Assembly (NCBI GenBank): GCA_963277665.1
Contig: OY728157.1
Span: forward strand, 362,962,067 to 363,026,066
Length of the DNA stretch: 64,000 bases
Direction of reading: 5' to 3'
DNA from: Viscum album
Lineage: Eukaryota; Streptophyta; Magnoliopsida; Santalales; Viscaceae
Each line of letters begins with the position of its first letter. Within the stretch, counting starts at the first letter, position 1. Positions 1 to 10,429 of this stretch are shown here, piece after piece. Made by a program: the position numbers and the translations under genes. The notes under the pieces are model-generated. The model was not told where the DNA came from, made no database searches, and saw nothing but the letters and a program-made list of their open reading frames with translations.

Positions 1-1275
1 TAACAAATTTCTACAAACAGGACTATCATTTATCATCACATACAACATGGATCTTAACATGGAATCTTCATTTATGTAAGCATCATACAACATAACACCT
101 GAATCTAACAATAATTTCAAATCTTCGATCAATGTATCCAAATAAACATCAATATCATTACCCAGTTGTTTTAGTCATGATATAATCATAGATAACATGC
201 CACATTTTTGTTTCATGCCTAACCATGGTAGAAATTTATAATTTACCAACACAACCATCCATGTACTATGAGTGTTACTTAAAAAACCAAAAGGATTCAC
301 TCTATCTGTAGATAATGCAATATGAATATTTCTTGGATCATTTCCAAATTCAAGATACTCATGGACAATTTTCTTCCATTTAGGAGAGTGTCGAGTGATA
401 AAGTTTCCCATATTTATTTCTTATATCTATGTGCCACGTCAATTTCCTTGTAATATCCTCACTTCCATATAGACACCTAAACATTAGAACGATTGGAAAG
501 TACTACACAACTTTTGTAGTACCTAATTCATCTTTATTATATCAAGAAACACCACACTTTGGGCATTCTATAAGTGATTTATGGTCCTTATGAAATAGTA
601 TACAATCATTTAGGTAGACATGTATTATCTTAGTGATCATACCCATCGAGTGTAGCATTTGTTTAGAATTGTATATTTGGCTTGGGATGTCATTATCTTT
701 TGAGATCATATCATTCAAAATAGAAAGTAGTTCAGAAAAACTGGCACCACTCTATCCATTGCCTAATTTTAAATTATATAGCTTCTGTATGGCTGACAAT
801 GCTGTATATTTAGTGAAACTAGCATACAATGGTGTCTTTGCACAACTCTTTAACTTCTCAAACAATTTTGGGCAATCATGAAGTTCATCTTCAACTGTCC
901 TTGTCATTTCCTCAATACGATCTTCATCATCATTCACACTTGTAGTCACATCCTCGATATGGTCTTCTTCATTTTCTACACTTGTAATCATATTAGATGA
1001 TCCATAAAATGTAGTGCTATCCTAGTCACTAGCTACATTATCATTTTCCCCGTGTCTATTCCAAAATTTATAACTTTGATCAATTCTGTGGTAGGTCAAG
1101 TGTTCTTCTAACTCCTCTGGACTAATTAGTCTTAAATAAAAACAGCGTAAACACAGACAAATGATTTGAGAAAGTAATATGCACGATCTTTTGAAAACTT
1201 GATGAACTCTTTCAATCCATGTTCACACTCTTTTGTCATACGATTATAATCCATCCATTCTTTATTCATATCCAT
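1..1275 (-). pseudogene. TNP2-type CACTA transposase, N-terminal and middle part, degenerate
   Basis: In the order of translation: a transposase-associated domain starting MDMNKEWMDYNRM (start codon at 1275) with LEEHLTYHRIDQSYKFW around 1070-1115; an acidic linker (about 990-890); KTPLYASFTKYTALSA followed by LYNLK (about 850-760), matching the conserved TNP2 block; NDCILFHKDH and a CPKCG zinc-like pair (about 620-550); and DPRNIHIALSTDRVNPFG with STWMVVLVNY (about 340-230), the TNP2 core. NDIDVYLDTLIEDLK at 155-110 continues the domain to the window edge. The blocks sit in different frames with stops between them, so the gene is broken. TNP2 proteins cut CACTA termini in the nucleus; this copy is probably inactive. 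Identification rests on block order and wording of the family, not a search. Confidence 0.85.
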
Positions 1276-1289
1276 CCTATTTGATTCAA

Positions 1290-2830
1290 TAATATTAATA
1301 TTTTAAAAAATAAATACACTAAAGGGGTCTTTCAAATAAGGGGAACCCAACATTTTAATGATAGTTATTATTTCATTTTTTTTCCTGAGACTCATCACTT
1401 TAGAAGCTAACACCAAACCAGAGAGAAGATGTAGTTGTAGAAAAATCCCCTAATTTAAACCATGTAGGTGATGTTGGATGAAAAGTAGGTTTAGGAGTTA
1501 TAATGGGGTTAAACATTAATTAACCTTTTGCGGGAGTGAGTTCATGATGGATATCCTATGGGTTGGATAAAGTTAGTGACATTCCATTTCCATGGTGTTA
1601 TTATCAATTTATATTATGTAGAAGGTTAAGATAGTGCTAAGTAAAGTCTAAGTTTTTTAGTATTGGGTTATGGTTGCCTGAGATGAATCATTTCAATAAG
1701 GTATTTTCATGATTCTATTGAATCACAAGGAATGAAAAAAGTTTCCTAGTGTTTTTATAAGACTATATAAAAGTACATATATGTTATAAAAGTATACATA
1801 AATTATAGAATTATATAGTTTTAAAAATTTATAAAGGTTTAAAATTGTAATATATACAAGTTAAAATTTATGAAAGTATAAAAGTACAATAATTTATAAG
1901 GAATAAAACTATAATTTTACATTAATTTATAAATCTAGAAAACTATAAAACTATAAATAATTAATAAAATTTAATATTTAAACTATATATGTAAATGAAA
2001 TATACTATAAAATTTATAAAATTATATAATTTTATAAATGAATAAAACTATAAAAGTATAAATTTTTAATAAAAAATTATTATTAAATTATATTAGTATA
2101 ATATGATATACTATAAAATTTATAAAAGTATATTAATTTAAAATAATATAAAAAAATTATAAACTTGAAACAATTTAAATATGTCAAAATAAATTTTCAT
2201 ACCATGTATTTTTAGTGCTTCCTATAATTTTTTTAACAAAAAAATCTGATAGAGGGTTCATAGAGTAATTATTAATGTATTTTCTTTATTAAATTCATAT
2301 AAAATACTATAATATAAAACTTGTTGTTGTGAAAATTTACTTAATTTAATATAAAATGAGTTTTCTATGAATTATGGATAATCAAAATATATTCATTGTA
2401 ATTAAACACTATATTATTAATAAAAAAATTATAAAATAATAATATTATATATATTGAATTTCTATCCTTCAAAATATCTATGAAATACTCTTATATGGAG
2501 ATAATTATATTTGTAATGAACTATATAAAATACACTTGTGTATTATAAATTAAATTATAAATTAAAACACCAAAACACCCATTTTAAATAAGACTTTCAA
2601 TGAATACTGATTTCATCAGAAATTTAGAAAATCATAAAAAAATATCTATTAAAAACATTTCATAATTAAAACATTATTATTTCACAAAAAGTGATGTATG
2701 AAAATGTTTAAAACATAGGCTATATAAATGAGATTTAAAGACCAATGTATAGGTTGTATTTATATTTAATTTAATATTATTGAATAGTAATTTTAATGAG
2801 ATATCACATCACCACACCATAAAATGACTA
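1290..2830. other. AT-rich spacer inside CACTA-1, no gene seen
   Basis: From about 1740 the stretch is almost pure A/T with recurring TATAAAA, AAATTTATAAA and ATTATA words. The first 450 bases are less extreme but show no extended frame or recognisable domain. It lies upstream of the TNP2 start and may hold the element's promoter region, which I cannot delimit. Confidence 0.5.
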
Positions 2831-2879
2831 TAGAACAACCATATCATTTACTCCTCAAAATGCACATTATCTCCCCACA

Positions 2880-3330
2880 GATAACTCATCAACCCACACT
2901 GCACCCAAGTATCATCAAAATATAGACCAACTCAAACAAAAAACAAAAAAATGAACCACCATAGTAGATCATTGGGAGAAGAATGGATGAAAACAACCAA
3001 GTATAATAGAAGGCCTTACCACCAATCACTAATGAGCATCTATTAGAACCAATAGATAAAATCTTGGGTGCCGAGAAAGTAAAGACAGGAGAAGGAGGAC
3101 TAAGATGTGTGCAAATACAAAAGAATGAAAGTTTGGTTTGTCGAAAAAAGTGAATCACGACTAGGTGATGTGTGACTGAAAAAAAGGCACAAACAAGATA
3201 ACATACCTTAGATTTGGAGGTATGGTGATAGCAGTAGGGTATGACGGTGAGGGTAAAGACATCGGAGGCAGTGTTAGAGGCAGTGATGACAGTTGAGGAA
3301 GGGTGTGAATGATTCATTCCTACAGGTTGC
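2880..3330. other. Moderate-GC unassigned segment inside CACTA-1
   Basis: Base composition rises here relative to the flanking AT-rich DNA. A 142-residue minus-strand frame is open (3317-2889), but its composition is Cys/Phe/Ser/Tyr-rich with no motif, as expected when an A-rich plus strand is read backwards. No splice or domain signal is convincing. I treat it as non-coding transposon interior or a captured fragment of unknown source. Confidence 0.3.
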
Positions 3331-3339
3331 CGAACTCAT

Positions 3340-4045
3340 ATCCTATTTAGTGTTGAACAAGCATGATTATAAGGCTAGGCTTCCCTAGGGACATAAGTCT
3401 GTGTCTGACAGAACTGATATTTCTTGGGAATACTTGGTCTTCGGTGATGGAATTGACTCCAACCATGTATAATCTGAAAAAGAGATTACTGTGCAGCTGA
3501 GGCAGGAGAGAATCCTGGATATATCTTTTGACCTTAAGGGTAAGAAAAAATATGATATTGACTCCAAAATTTTAACCAAGCACACAAAATGAACTACCAA
3601 TAGTGGGGGGCCCTTAGATGGATATAGGAAATATCCTTTAGTTGAACCCCATATTTCCACCGAATTACTCTTGATCAAAAGTGATGCATTGACAAACTTT
3701 GATTAGGGGAAGAATTCCAATGTATTGGGTGTCACACCTATTAGCGAAAAACTAATGGAAGGAGACCATTTCATCAAACTAATCTGAATCATTTGAAGAA
3801 TAAGGAAATAAGACAAAAGTAGTATGGATGACATGCCTGATGGCTCTCTGGTAAGGTTACTTAGCTTCCTTGACATCCTGAACAGGTCCAATTTCAAGGA
3901 GGTGTTTTATGAAGAATTTGGTAATGCCCATCAAGGCGATGACACTAAGATAGACAAGTCAAATTTGGGCTCAGTTCCGGTGGAAGATCCATCCCCATCA
4001 GATGATGTTGACAATGAGACATGGCAACATCCCAATAAAGTATAG
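3340..4045 (+). pseudogene. Unidentified coding-like segment, possibly a captured fragment
   Basis: Plus-strand open pieces follow one another with protein-like composition: a piece with DISFDLKGKKKYDIDSK (about 3515-3570), one with GPLDGYRKYPLVEPHIS (about 3605-3665), NSNVLGVTPISEKLMEGD (about 3715-3770), and a final 73-codon frame from 3824 with MPDGSLVRLLSFLDIL and an acidic tail ending at 4045. Stops break the run at several places. It lies on the strand opposite to TNP2. I do not recognise the protein. It could be a host exon carried by the CACTA element, a second element gene, or an older transposon remnant. Confidence 0.35.
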
Positions 4046-4079
4046 ATCATAAAGAACCAATTGCAAGGAGGTGTTTTAT

Positions 4080-4540
4080 TTTCATATAGTGTCAATTATA
4101 CTCACACATTAATATATGAACATAAATAAAGAACATAATGTCCATGAATATCATTATTATCTCACAATATATATATATATTGACTAAATTCATTGGAGAC
4201 ATATATTTATTTAAATATATATATATATATATTTATAATTATAAATAAATACATTTAAAAAGTATTTATATATAATTATAAATATAATAAATATATTTAT
4301 TATTTTAAAAAATTATTATAATTTTATAATTATTTAAATATATATATATTTGATTATAATTTTATAAATATTTTTTTAAACATTATATATACATTTGAAT
4401 TATTAAAAAATATATATTAATATATCATATTTATATTAATTATAAAAATGAATTTTTTAATTAATTTATATAAATAAAAATTATTTTTGAATATAAATAT
4501 AATAATTATATATATATTAATAATAATTTTTATTAAAAAC
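4080..4540. repeat. TA-rich low-complexity tract
   Basis: Runs of (TA)n, ATATAT and TATTTAAATATATAT dominate (for example 4168-4182 and 4214-4232). No gene. It separates the coding-like segment from the subterminal repeats of CACTA-1. Confidence 0.7.
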
Positions 4541-4684
4541 TTTTATCAGCGCTAAGAATAACATTGATAAATCTCTCCTTTATTAGTGCTAAAACAAGCA
4601 CTGATAAAGATGGGGCTTTTATCAGCACTTTCTACTTAGTACTGATAAAAGCATGTGCTTCCCTTATCCGGATCTGTGGTAGTG
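4540..4684 (-). repeat. CACTA-1 subterminal repeats and right terminal end
   Basis: Several direct and inverted copies of a 12-bp word, TTTATCAGCGCT or its complement AGCACTGATAAA, are packed at about 4545, 4580, 4604, 4619 and 4640. The tract ends CTGTGGTAGTG at 4684. In CACTA elements such short subterminal repeats are the binding sites of the TNPA-like partner protein. The same repeat words occur at 5950-6150 and 55930-56165, so the three ends belong to one family or related families. Confidence 0.8.
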
Positions 4685-5138
4685 ATCCCATAACATATTT
4701 TGTTCAAAGTCAGAGCCCCCCGGTAGCAGGGTTAGGTAGGTGGTTGGTGGTCATCACCACCAAAACCACTAGTGGAGGAATGTAGCAAGTGGGGTTAGTA
4801 ACATCCTATAAACGAGGAGCTTCTCTAATGGTTTCATCATATTCAACATCAAGCAAACTTCTCCCATTTTGACTATTTATTTGTGTGGTATTTTTTGATC
4901 CAAATTCCCCAAACATTCAAGATAGATAATTATGAGGGATATTCTTCTTGTAATTATGAGGGAGTGTGTTCCCACTTTTACTCATTGTGAAATTCTTCTA
5001 TTTTCTTGAGGTTTTTTATCCATTTTATTTTGTAGGTTTTCCCATGTTACATATGGAGTCATTTTTCTACATTTTTTCACTTTATTTTCTCCTATAATTA
5101 TAATCACATAAATGGATTAATTATTTTTAGTCCCAACA
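4685..5138 (+). repeat. Copia-1 5' LTR, start removed by CACTA-1 insertion
   Basis: It aligns with 53504-53962: both carry CTAATGG or CCAATGG followed by TTTCATCAT, then TATTTGTGTGGTATTTTT, AATTATGAGGGATATTCTTC and GTTTTCCCATGTTACA in order. It ends CCCAACA at 5138, the expected inverted match of a TGTTGG start. The first bases of the LTR are missing because CACTA-1 sits there. The primer site follows two bases later. Confidence 0.85.
4807..4813 (+). promoter_or_regulatory. Putative LTR TATA box
   Basis: TATAAAC lies in the 5' LTR of Copia-1. The matching position in the 3' LTR (53633-53640) reads TATAAATA, so the box is conserved and probably marked the U3/R promoter. Inference from position and conservation only. 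Confidence 0.4.
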
Positions 5139-5140
5139 AG

Positions 5141-5155
5141 TGGTATCAAAACAAG
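5141..5155 (+). promoter_or_regulatory. Copia-1 primer-binding site (initiator Met tRNA)
   Basis: TGGTATCAAAACAAG follows the LTR end by two bases. It resembles the complement of the 3' end of plant initiator tRNA-Met (TGGTATCAGAGC), the usual copia primer, with G-to-A changes. Confidence 0.8.
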
Positions 5156-5159
5156 GTCC

Positions 5160-5923
5160 TGAGCATGTGTTGTACACATTTTTGAGTGTTAATAATTCTC
5201 ATAAATTTGAGTATGCTCTGTGATTGTGATTGCAGTTAATCTTTCACATCAGAAAAAATTTATTGAGATTAGTAAATACACCACCGTGAAACAGGGGAGG
5301 TTCTGGATATATGAAATGTCCAGATGGTGGTGAAATTCTTGATCAAGAAATTCAACGGAAATAATTTTTCATTATAAAAAATGAAGACGCATACAATGTT
5401 GTAGAAGGATAATTGTCTACAAACGATTGAAAAAAAAACTAGCATGTTTGACGATGGAGTGTGGTTTCAGTGGGTGTCAGAATCATAACATGGATGAAAA
5501 TGTGGCGAGTAATACTAGGAACGAATCTATAATAGTCAGTGATGCAGCGACGACCGATGGAGGTAAATAAAATCTCAATGATACATGGATAATTGACTCA
5601 AGAGCAACACAACACATGACATCTTAACATGAATGGTTTGATCAATATGAAACTATCACGGAAGGAATTGTGTACATGAAGAACAATAACACCTTGAATA
5701 TCATTATAGTCAGTACCATCAAAATGAAGATGCATGATAGTATTGTTCGAACCATCTGAGAAGTACACCATGTGAAGAGTATGAAGAAGAATATATTACC
5801 TCTAAGACAATTTGATCACATCAAATACATGACTCGCACTGAGAACAAAGTGATGAGATTTATGAAGGATGTGCTTGTATCGATGATGGTAGATAAGATC
5901 TTAAAGAACTTGTTATGTGCTTA
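5160..5923 (+). pseudogene. Copia-1 gag C-terminal part and protease, degenerate
   Basis: After the leader, gag-like wording appears near 5325-5400 (VVKFLIKKFNGNNFSL). The protease region follows at about 5590-5915: DNSRATQHMTS-like text where copia elements have the active-site D-S-G/A box, then TITEGIVYMKNNN, IIIVSTIKMKMHDSIVRT and KKNILPLRQFDHIKY. This matches the block before GAG-pre-integrase in Tork/TNT-type elements. Much of gag is missing and there are several stops. The frame is cut at 5923 by a CACTA end and resumes in type near 40240. Confidence 0.75.
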
Positions 5924-6150
5924 CACTATAACAAAACAAACCTTTAACAGTGTTAGTTTTTATTAGCGCTAGAAAAATTAGCTATTAAAGGTACCATTTA
6001 TCAGCGCTAAAAAAAACTTGATAAATTGTACCTTTTATCAGTGCTTTTTTTAGTGATGATAAAGGATAGTCTTTGTTAGCATTTTTCTGTAGTGCTGATA
6101 AAAGATACCCTTTATCTGAACTTTTTTAGCATTGATAAAGGTCCCAAATA
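5924..6150. repeat. CACTA-2 terminal and subterminal repeats
   Basis: About eight copies, in both orientations, of words like TTTATCAGCGCT, AGTGCTGATAAAAG and ATTGATAAAGG follow the CACTATAAC end. They alternate with TACC/GGTA words (ttgtaccttttatcag, aaaggtacc). This arrangement is typical of TNPA-type binding clusters. Confidence 0.75.
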
Positions 6151-7140
6151 AAATGAAATAATTAAACGAATAAAAATTAAAAATGAGTAAATTAAAAAAA
6201 ATATTAACAGTTTTATTAATTAAATAATTATTGTTAAAATGAATACATTTAATATATATATATATATAAATTATAAATATTAATAAATAGAATATATTAA
6301 ATATATAGATATGTGAAATGAATAAAATAAAACAATTAAACAAATAACAATTAAAAATAAGTAAATTAAGAAAAATATTAAACATTTTATTAATTAAATA
6401 ATTATTGATAAAAATGAATAAATTTAACATGCATATATACATACATACATACATACATATATATTATAAATATTAATAAATAGTATATATTAAATATAGA
6501 TATATAAAATGAATAAATTGTAATAGTTAAACAAAAAAAAATGAATAAATTACAAAATTATTATAAAATTTATCAATGAAACAATTATTAATACAAATGA
6601 ATAAATTTAATATATATATATATATATTTATATATATTAATTATAAATAGTAATAAATAGTATATATTAAATATAAATATAGAAAATTAATAAAATGTAA
6701 TAATTAAACATATTAATGTCTTATTCATTTTTAATGGTTTTTATACAAGGTTATTCATTAATACATTTAATATAGAAATATATTCATATATATATATATA
6801 TATATAAATCTATATAATATTTCCTAAAATATGATTTATATAATACAAAATATTTATGCTTATATTAAATAAGTCATATATTTAGTGAAAAATGGTTTAT
6901 AATTAAAAATTAATATTAATTAAAAACAATCACTAATTGCATCGAGTAATGGATATAATTGAATATTGTTTGATTTTTCAATCTAACATATATCAAACGA
7001 GTGTTACTTTGATTTTACATACATATACGTAATTAATGCATTTTTATATACAATGCACACACGCAAATATTTACATAATTAAAAAAATATTATATAAAAA
7101 GACATACACCTAATATATATATATATATGTTTTAAAAAAT
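6150..7140. repeat. AT-rich CACTA interior with (TA)n and (ATAC)n microsatellites
   Basis: Contains repeated blocks of ATAATTAAACAAATAAAAATTA, (AT)n runs near 6250, 6612 and 6795, and (ATAC)n at about 6436-6460. The block ATGAATAAATTTAATAT recurs three times, indicating internal duplication. No gene. Confidence 0.7.
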
Positions 7141-7562
7141 ATGGGTGGGCGGCAGGATCCTCTCTCTCCTAATTATGGAGATTAGAGATTCTTCATAATG
7201 GTTTCTCCTCCTATTCAATCTTGGGGTGAGTTTTTTCTCACACATGGGTGATTCGACTCCTACATGCCCTTTGGCTCTAGATCAGAATCTTAGAAGCTTA
7301 TTCGTGGAGTGATTCTTGTAGTTGATGAAGGTGAGGCTAAACATTCTTTCTCTATCAACAAGGGATCAACTGTGAGTGAAATTCACTAGAGTGTAAACAT
7401 ATCTCATGTTGAAGCGGATCTAGTTGCGGTCTCGGAGTACTTAGAAATTGGTGGGCATTCCATTATTTCTTAGCTTACCTTACCTAGGGGTTCTAATACA
7501 TGGAAGATTGAGGATATGGTCAAATGGATTTTGGTAATATGGGGTTTCTCTAATTGGAAGTG
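7141..7562 (+). pseudogene. DUF4283/LINE-ORF1-like gene, 5' fragment (copy 1)
   Basis: An ATG at 7141 opens a frame starting MGGRQDPLSPNYGD. It carries stops, but further text includes VVDEGEAKHSFSINKG and, near 7500, NTWKIEDMVKWILVIWGF. Such N-terminal regions precede the DUF4283 domain in LINE ORF1 proteins, which bind nucleic acid. The reading is cut at 7562 by a gypsy LTR and continues at 23978. A related copy lies on the minus strand at 57960-59560. No endonuclease or reverse transcriptase follows in either copy. Confidence 0.6.
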
Positions 7563-8199
7563 TGTCACGACCCGTCCCCCGGGGCCTGTGTCGTGACTAA
7601 CCCAAGCTCACCTCCTGAAGGACAGGGGCTGGAGACTAGTACCAAAGGCATCAACCTGCAAGTGGGGGGAATTTTATTAAGTACCTATATGCACACACAC
7701 ACTCAACCACATCCCAAAAATTGAAGGGGGAGAACAAGTATACTGAAACAAGTGCTGAGTATAAGTATAACTGAAAACAAGTGGGCTATAATACAAACCC
7801 AACAAAAAGAATTGAAAATAGGAAAGTACAAAGGGACTCGGGTAACCATCCATTGAAAACCCCACCTGATGGTAAGAGTAGTGTAGCCACTAGAAGCTGA
7901 AGTAGTACGTCCTATCTGCCTAATCCTACTGAGATCCACCTGTTCCTAGGCCACTAAGTCCTTCATCAAAGCATTGATTGTCTGTACCAAACACAACATG
8001 TACTGGCGAAGCCCGTACATGGGTGAGTAACAAAATACTCAGTTGGGGACCCCGAAACACAAAGGAAATACCACAAAACAATCCTCAAAGAAAATCATGA
8101 ATCATAAGCATGAAACACAATCATGAATCACGTGACAGTTCACACCAGGTATACATCTAGGGTAGTGATAAAAGAATCATCAGTCACATCATCGAACAC

Positions 8200-8530
8200 C
8201 TCGGTTACTGGAGAAATCCTCCACTATGACTACAGTGGGCATGTCGTGTCACATATAAGCTGCTTCCTACTAACTTTGGACTGTTGTGGTACTCATCCCT
8301 GATGAGTACCATGGGTATGCTGAGTCACACAGTCTCACTCCCACTGTGGGCCTATTGAGTCACACAGAGGCACTTCCCACCTTGTCCAACTGAGGTACTT
8401 CTCATCGCGTACCGTGGGTCTGCCGAGTCACACAGTCTTTCTCCCACTATGGGCTTACAAAGTCACATAGAGGTTCTTCCCACTAGACTACAGTCAAGTC
8501 ACACAGAGTCGCTTTTCAGCAGTCTTTAGG
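8200..8530. repeat. Tandem repeats within the LTR, GAGTCACACAG type
   Basis: Units of about 60-100 bp repeat the order GTGGGC/GGGTCTGC, GAGTCACACAGAGG, CTTCCCAC, GAGGTACTC and GAGTACC. The same units occur at 21230-21510, so the array pre-dates the divergence of the two LTRs. Confidence 0.7.
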
Positions 8531-8739
8531 TATCAGCCAACTGCAGGGTTCCATACATAGCGTACTTGGGAGTACCGCTTCTCAATCCATTCAGCACATC
8601 TCAAATTCCATGAATGTCTCTTTAGATCTTACCAAAATATCCGCCTTGTCGAGAGGGTCCCAACGCTGCAAACGTCTCGTCAATCGGACGACCGATTTGC
8701 AAGTTATTAGCATTTTAGTAAATAGGGGCTGGTTGAGTC

Positions 8740-9370
8740 TAGGCATGGTCTGACCCGGTCGGACCGACCCGACTAACCCAGAACAAGGGTCCTACATACC
8801 CCGGTTTAATTCGACTAACTCTAACTGACCCAGTTTGGGTCAGGGTCGGTGCGGTTTGGCCTTGACAGTGGGCCAGACCCAATGGGCCTTGCTGGACCCG
8901 GCCTAGTTTGGATGAGGGTCCAGCCTGCCAGGTCGCTTGGCAACCCAGTCTCATCTGGCCCGACCCGCTAGCTAGGGGCATGGCCCGCTAGCTGAGGCCT
9001 TGTCTGCCAGGGGTGGACCAGTGGTGTGTCTGGCTGAGACACAGTTGGATGCTGTGTCCAGCTCCTCCGCTGCCTGGATAACCTCCCTCCTACTGCAGTC
9101 AAGCGATCACGGCTCGTTAGATCGCTCTACATGGGCGCGCCTCCTCCTCCAGCATGATCAGAGAGGTCTGACCACCTCATCCATTATGCAGCACCCGAGG
9201 TGGCATCGCCTCCTCTACGTGGGCGGTGAAGGATGGTTGCCGCTGCCAGTTTCCAGTGGTGCTGCGCCAGGGGAACCTTCTGCGGGCCACCAGGTCTGCT
9301 CCGGTGGTCTGATCTCTGATCCATCTGTGCCTTCGAGCCTCCTAGGTCGCTGACATCCCTACCTTGGCCC
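8740..9370. other. GC-rich part of the Gypsy-1 3' LTR
   Basis: GACCCGGTCGGACCGACCC and GGTCAGGGTCGGTG words dominate. Open frames on both strands (8739-8981 minus, 9000-9353 plus) follow from low stop-codon density in GC-rich DNA. No domain is seen. Confidence 0.6.
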
Positions 9371-10397
9371 CATATTCATCTTGCCGCTGATTTGAGGATG
9401 TGACCACAAGGAACGCACAAAGGTGGAGGTTCTCGGGCCTTGTTTGTGTCAGCCCACACCCTCTGCGTTAGAGGTTTAAAGTAGAGGAAGGTCCAAGGAT
9501 TTCCGTTTAATAAAAAAAGTGATAGTTTAAACCCTAATAAAGAAATCCCCAAAAGCCACCCTCCCACAAGAACACATGATTCGCAGATCAACCCGTTTTG
9601 GGGTTGATTTGTGTTAGTTGTTGAATTTAAGAACAATGAAAAAAACTTAAACACAACCCCTACCTAGATTGAGGATCTGTCACTAACAAGGGGAAAATCT
9701 CCAAGCCATCGTTGATCCTTGATCTGTTAGCATTCATCGTCGTTCATCGATGGAGTTTGTCACCGTTCATCTATGGCGTTCATCATTCTTCACTGGAGAG
9801 GAAATCCGTTGGTAATTTATCAAATAATCGTCCGTCAATTAATTTTCGTCTCTCCAATTCATCAAACAAATAAAAAGAAAACATGTCGTAGCGTTTTAGT
9901 TACACTACGATGCCACATTGTTACGCTGTTTCATTTATGAAACAATGTAGCTGTTATGCATCATTTAATGCATCATTACACTGTGGGTTTTCAATCCATT
10001 AATGAGTTCCATTAGTGCGCCTTGTCATCGCATTGCAGCATCGCCGTGTCGCTGCTCGTCGGTTGAGGAAAAGAAATAAAATATCTTTTTAAAGTTATTT
10101 TTTCCCAAAAGGTCTGAAATTTAGATTTTCCGTTCGTCCCTTTCCGTCCAAAGTTAAGTCCTTTCTAGGAGAATCTCGACATTCTGAGTTCAACGGTACC
10201 CTCATATTTTTGATTCGAGTACCGATTCAAAATCTAGAAAAACCCACCCACACATTTACTTAAGTGAACTAAAAAAAGTTCAAAATTCCATTCAGGGCTC
10301 ACCAGGCCTCAAAATCACATGCCATCAGAGCGTTTAGTCTTTTAATAATTCCAAATAATTTAAAAATATATATATTCAGAAATTTTGAGATATTAAA

Positions 10398-10409
10398 TTC
10401 TCCCCACCA
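10398..10409 (-). promoter_or_regulatory. Gypsy-1 polypurine tract
   Basis: Plus strand TTCTCCCCACCA, read on the coding strand as TGGTGGGGAGAA directly before the 3' LTR. This is the second-strand primer site. The same sequence is repeated at 15644 next to the middle LTR. Confidence 0.8.
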
Positions 10410-10429
10410 TAGGGATTTATGTCCCCAAA

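Larger units (their letters stand above)
1..4684 (-). mobile_element. CACTA (En/Spm) element CACTA-1, 5' part, runs off the left edge
   Basis: A minus-strand TNP2 transposase relic (1-1275) is followed at higher coordinates by AT-rich spacer, an unassigned coding-like stretch, and a terminus ending in TGTGGTAGTG at 4684. The reverse complement begins CACTACCACAG, the classic CACTA end. Subterminal copies of TTTATCAGCGCT-like repeats lie at 4540-4660. The sequence just past 4684 matches the start region of a copia LTR whose partner is at 53504, so the element appears to have inserted into that LTR. The 3-bp target duplication would be ATC (4685-4687), but the other end lies outside the window and cannot be checked. 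Confidence 0.85.
5924..7140. mobile_element. CACTA-2, terminal part of a CACTA element
   Basis: It begins CACTATAACAAAACAAACC at 5924 after TTA (possible 3-bp target site). Subterminal repeats of the TTTATCAGCGCT type fill 5940-6150, followed by AT-rich DNA. The stretch matches 55918-56880 over most of its length, for example GAGTAATGGATATAATTGAA near 6943 and TAATTAATGCATTTTTATAT near 7030, so these are two copies of one family. It ends where the DUF4283-like gene starts. No transposase is seen within it and no matching right terminus was recognised; the far end may be lost or lie within the nest before 40240. Confidence 0.8.
7563..10397 (-). repeat. Gypsy-1 3' LTR (about 2.8 kb)
   Basis: Starts TGTCACGACCCGTCC and ends next to the polypurine tract at 10398. 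It shares with the LTR at 20494 the first 80 bases, a GTGAGTA...CTCA...GGGACCC block (8020-8055), the GAGTCACACAG tandem region (8200-8520), the GACCCGGTCGGACCGACCC block (8752) and the terminal block with TTCAACGGTACC and ATTCCATTCAGGGC. It lacks the long 33-bp GC minisatellite present in the other LTR. Confidence 0.8.

Noticed and set aside
2889..3317. 142-residue minus-strand frame
   Set aside because: Cys/Phe/Tyr-rich composition, no motif, antisense to A-rich DNA; no support as a gene.
6050..6454. 134-residue minus-strand frame rich in Ile/Tyr/Phe
   Set aside because: Arises from TA and ATAC microsatellites in the CACTA end.
8200..8530. Regular short repeats resembling a CRISPR array
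   Set aside because: Units and gaps are both repeated and variable in length, and the array belongs to an LTR of a plant retrotransposon. No cas genes.
8739..9353. Open frames on both strands in GC-rich DNA
   Set aside because: They lie within a gypsy LTR; openness follows from high GC.
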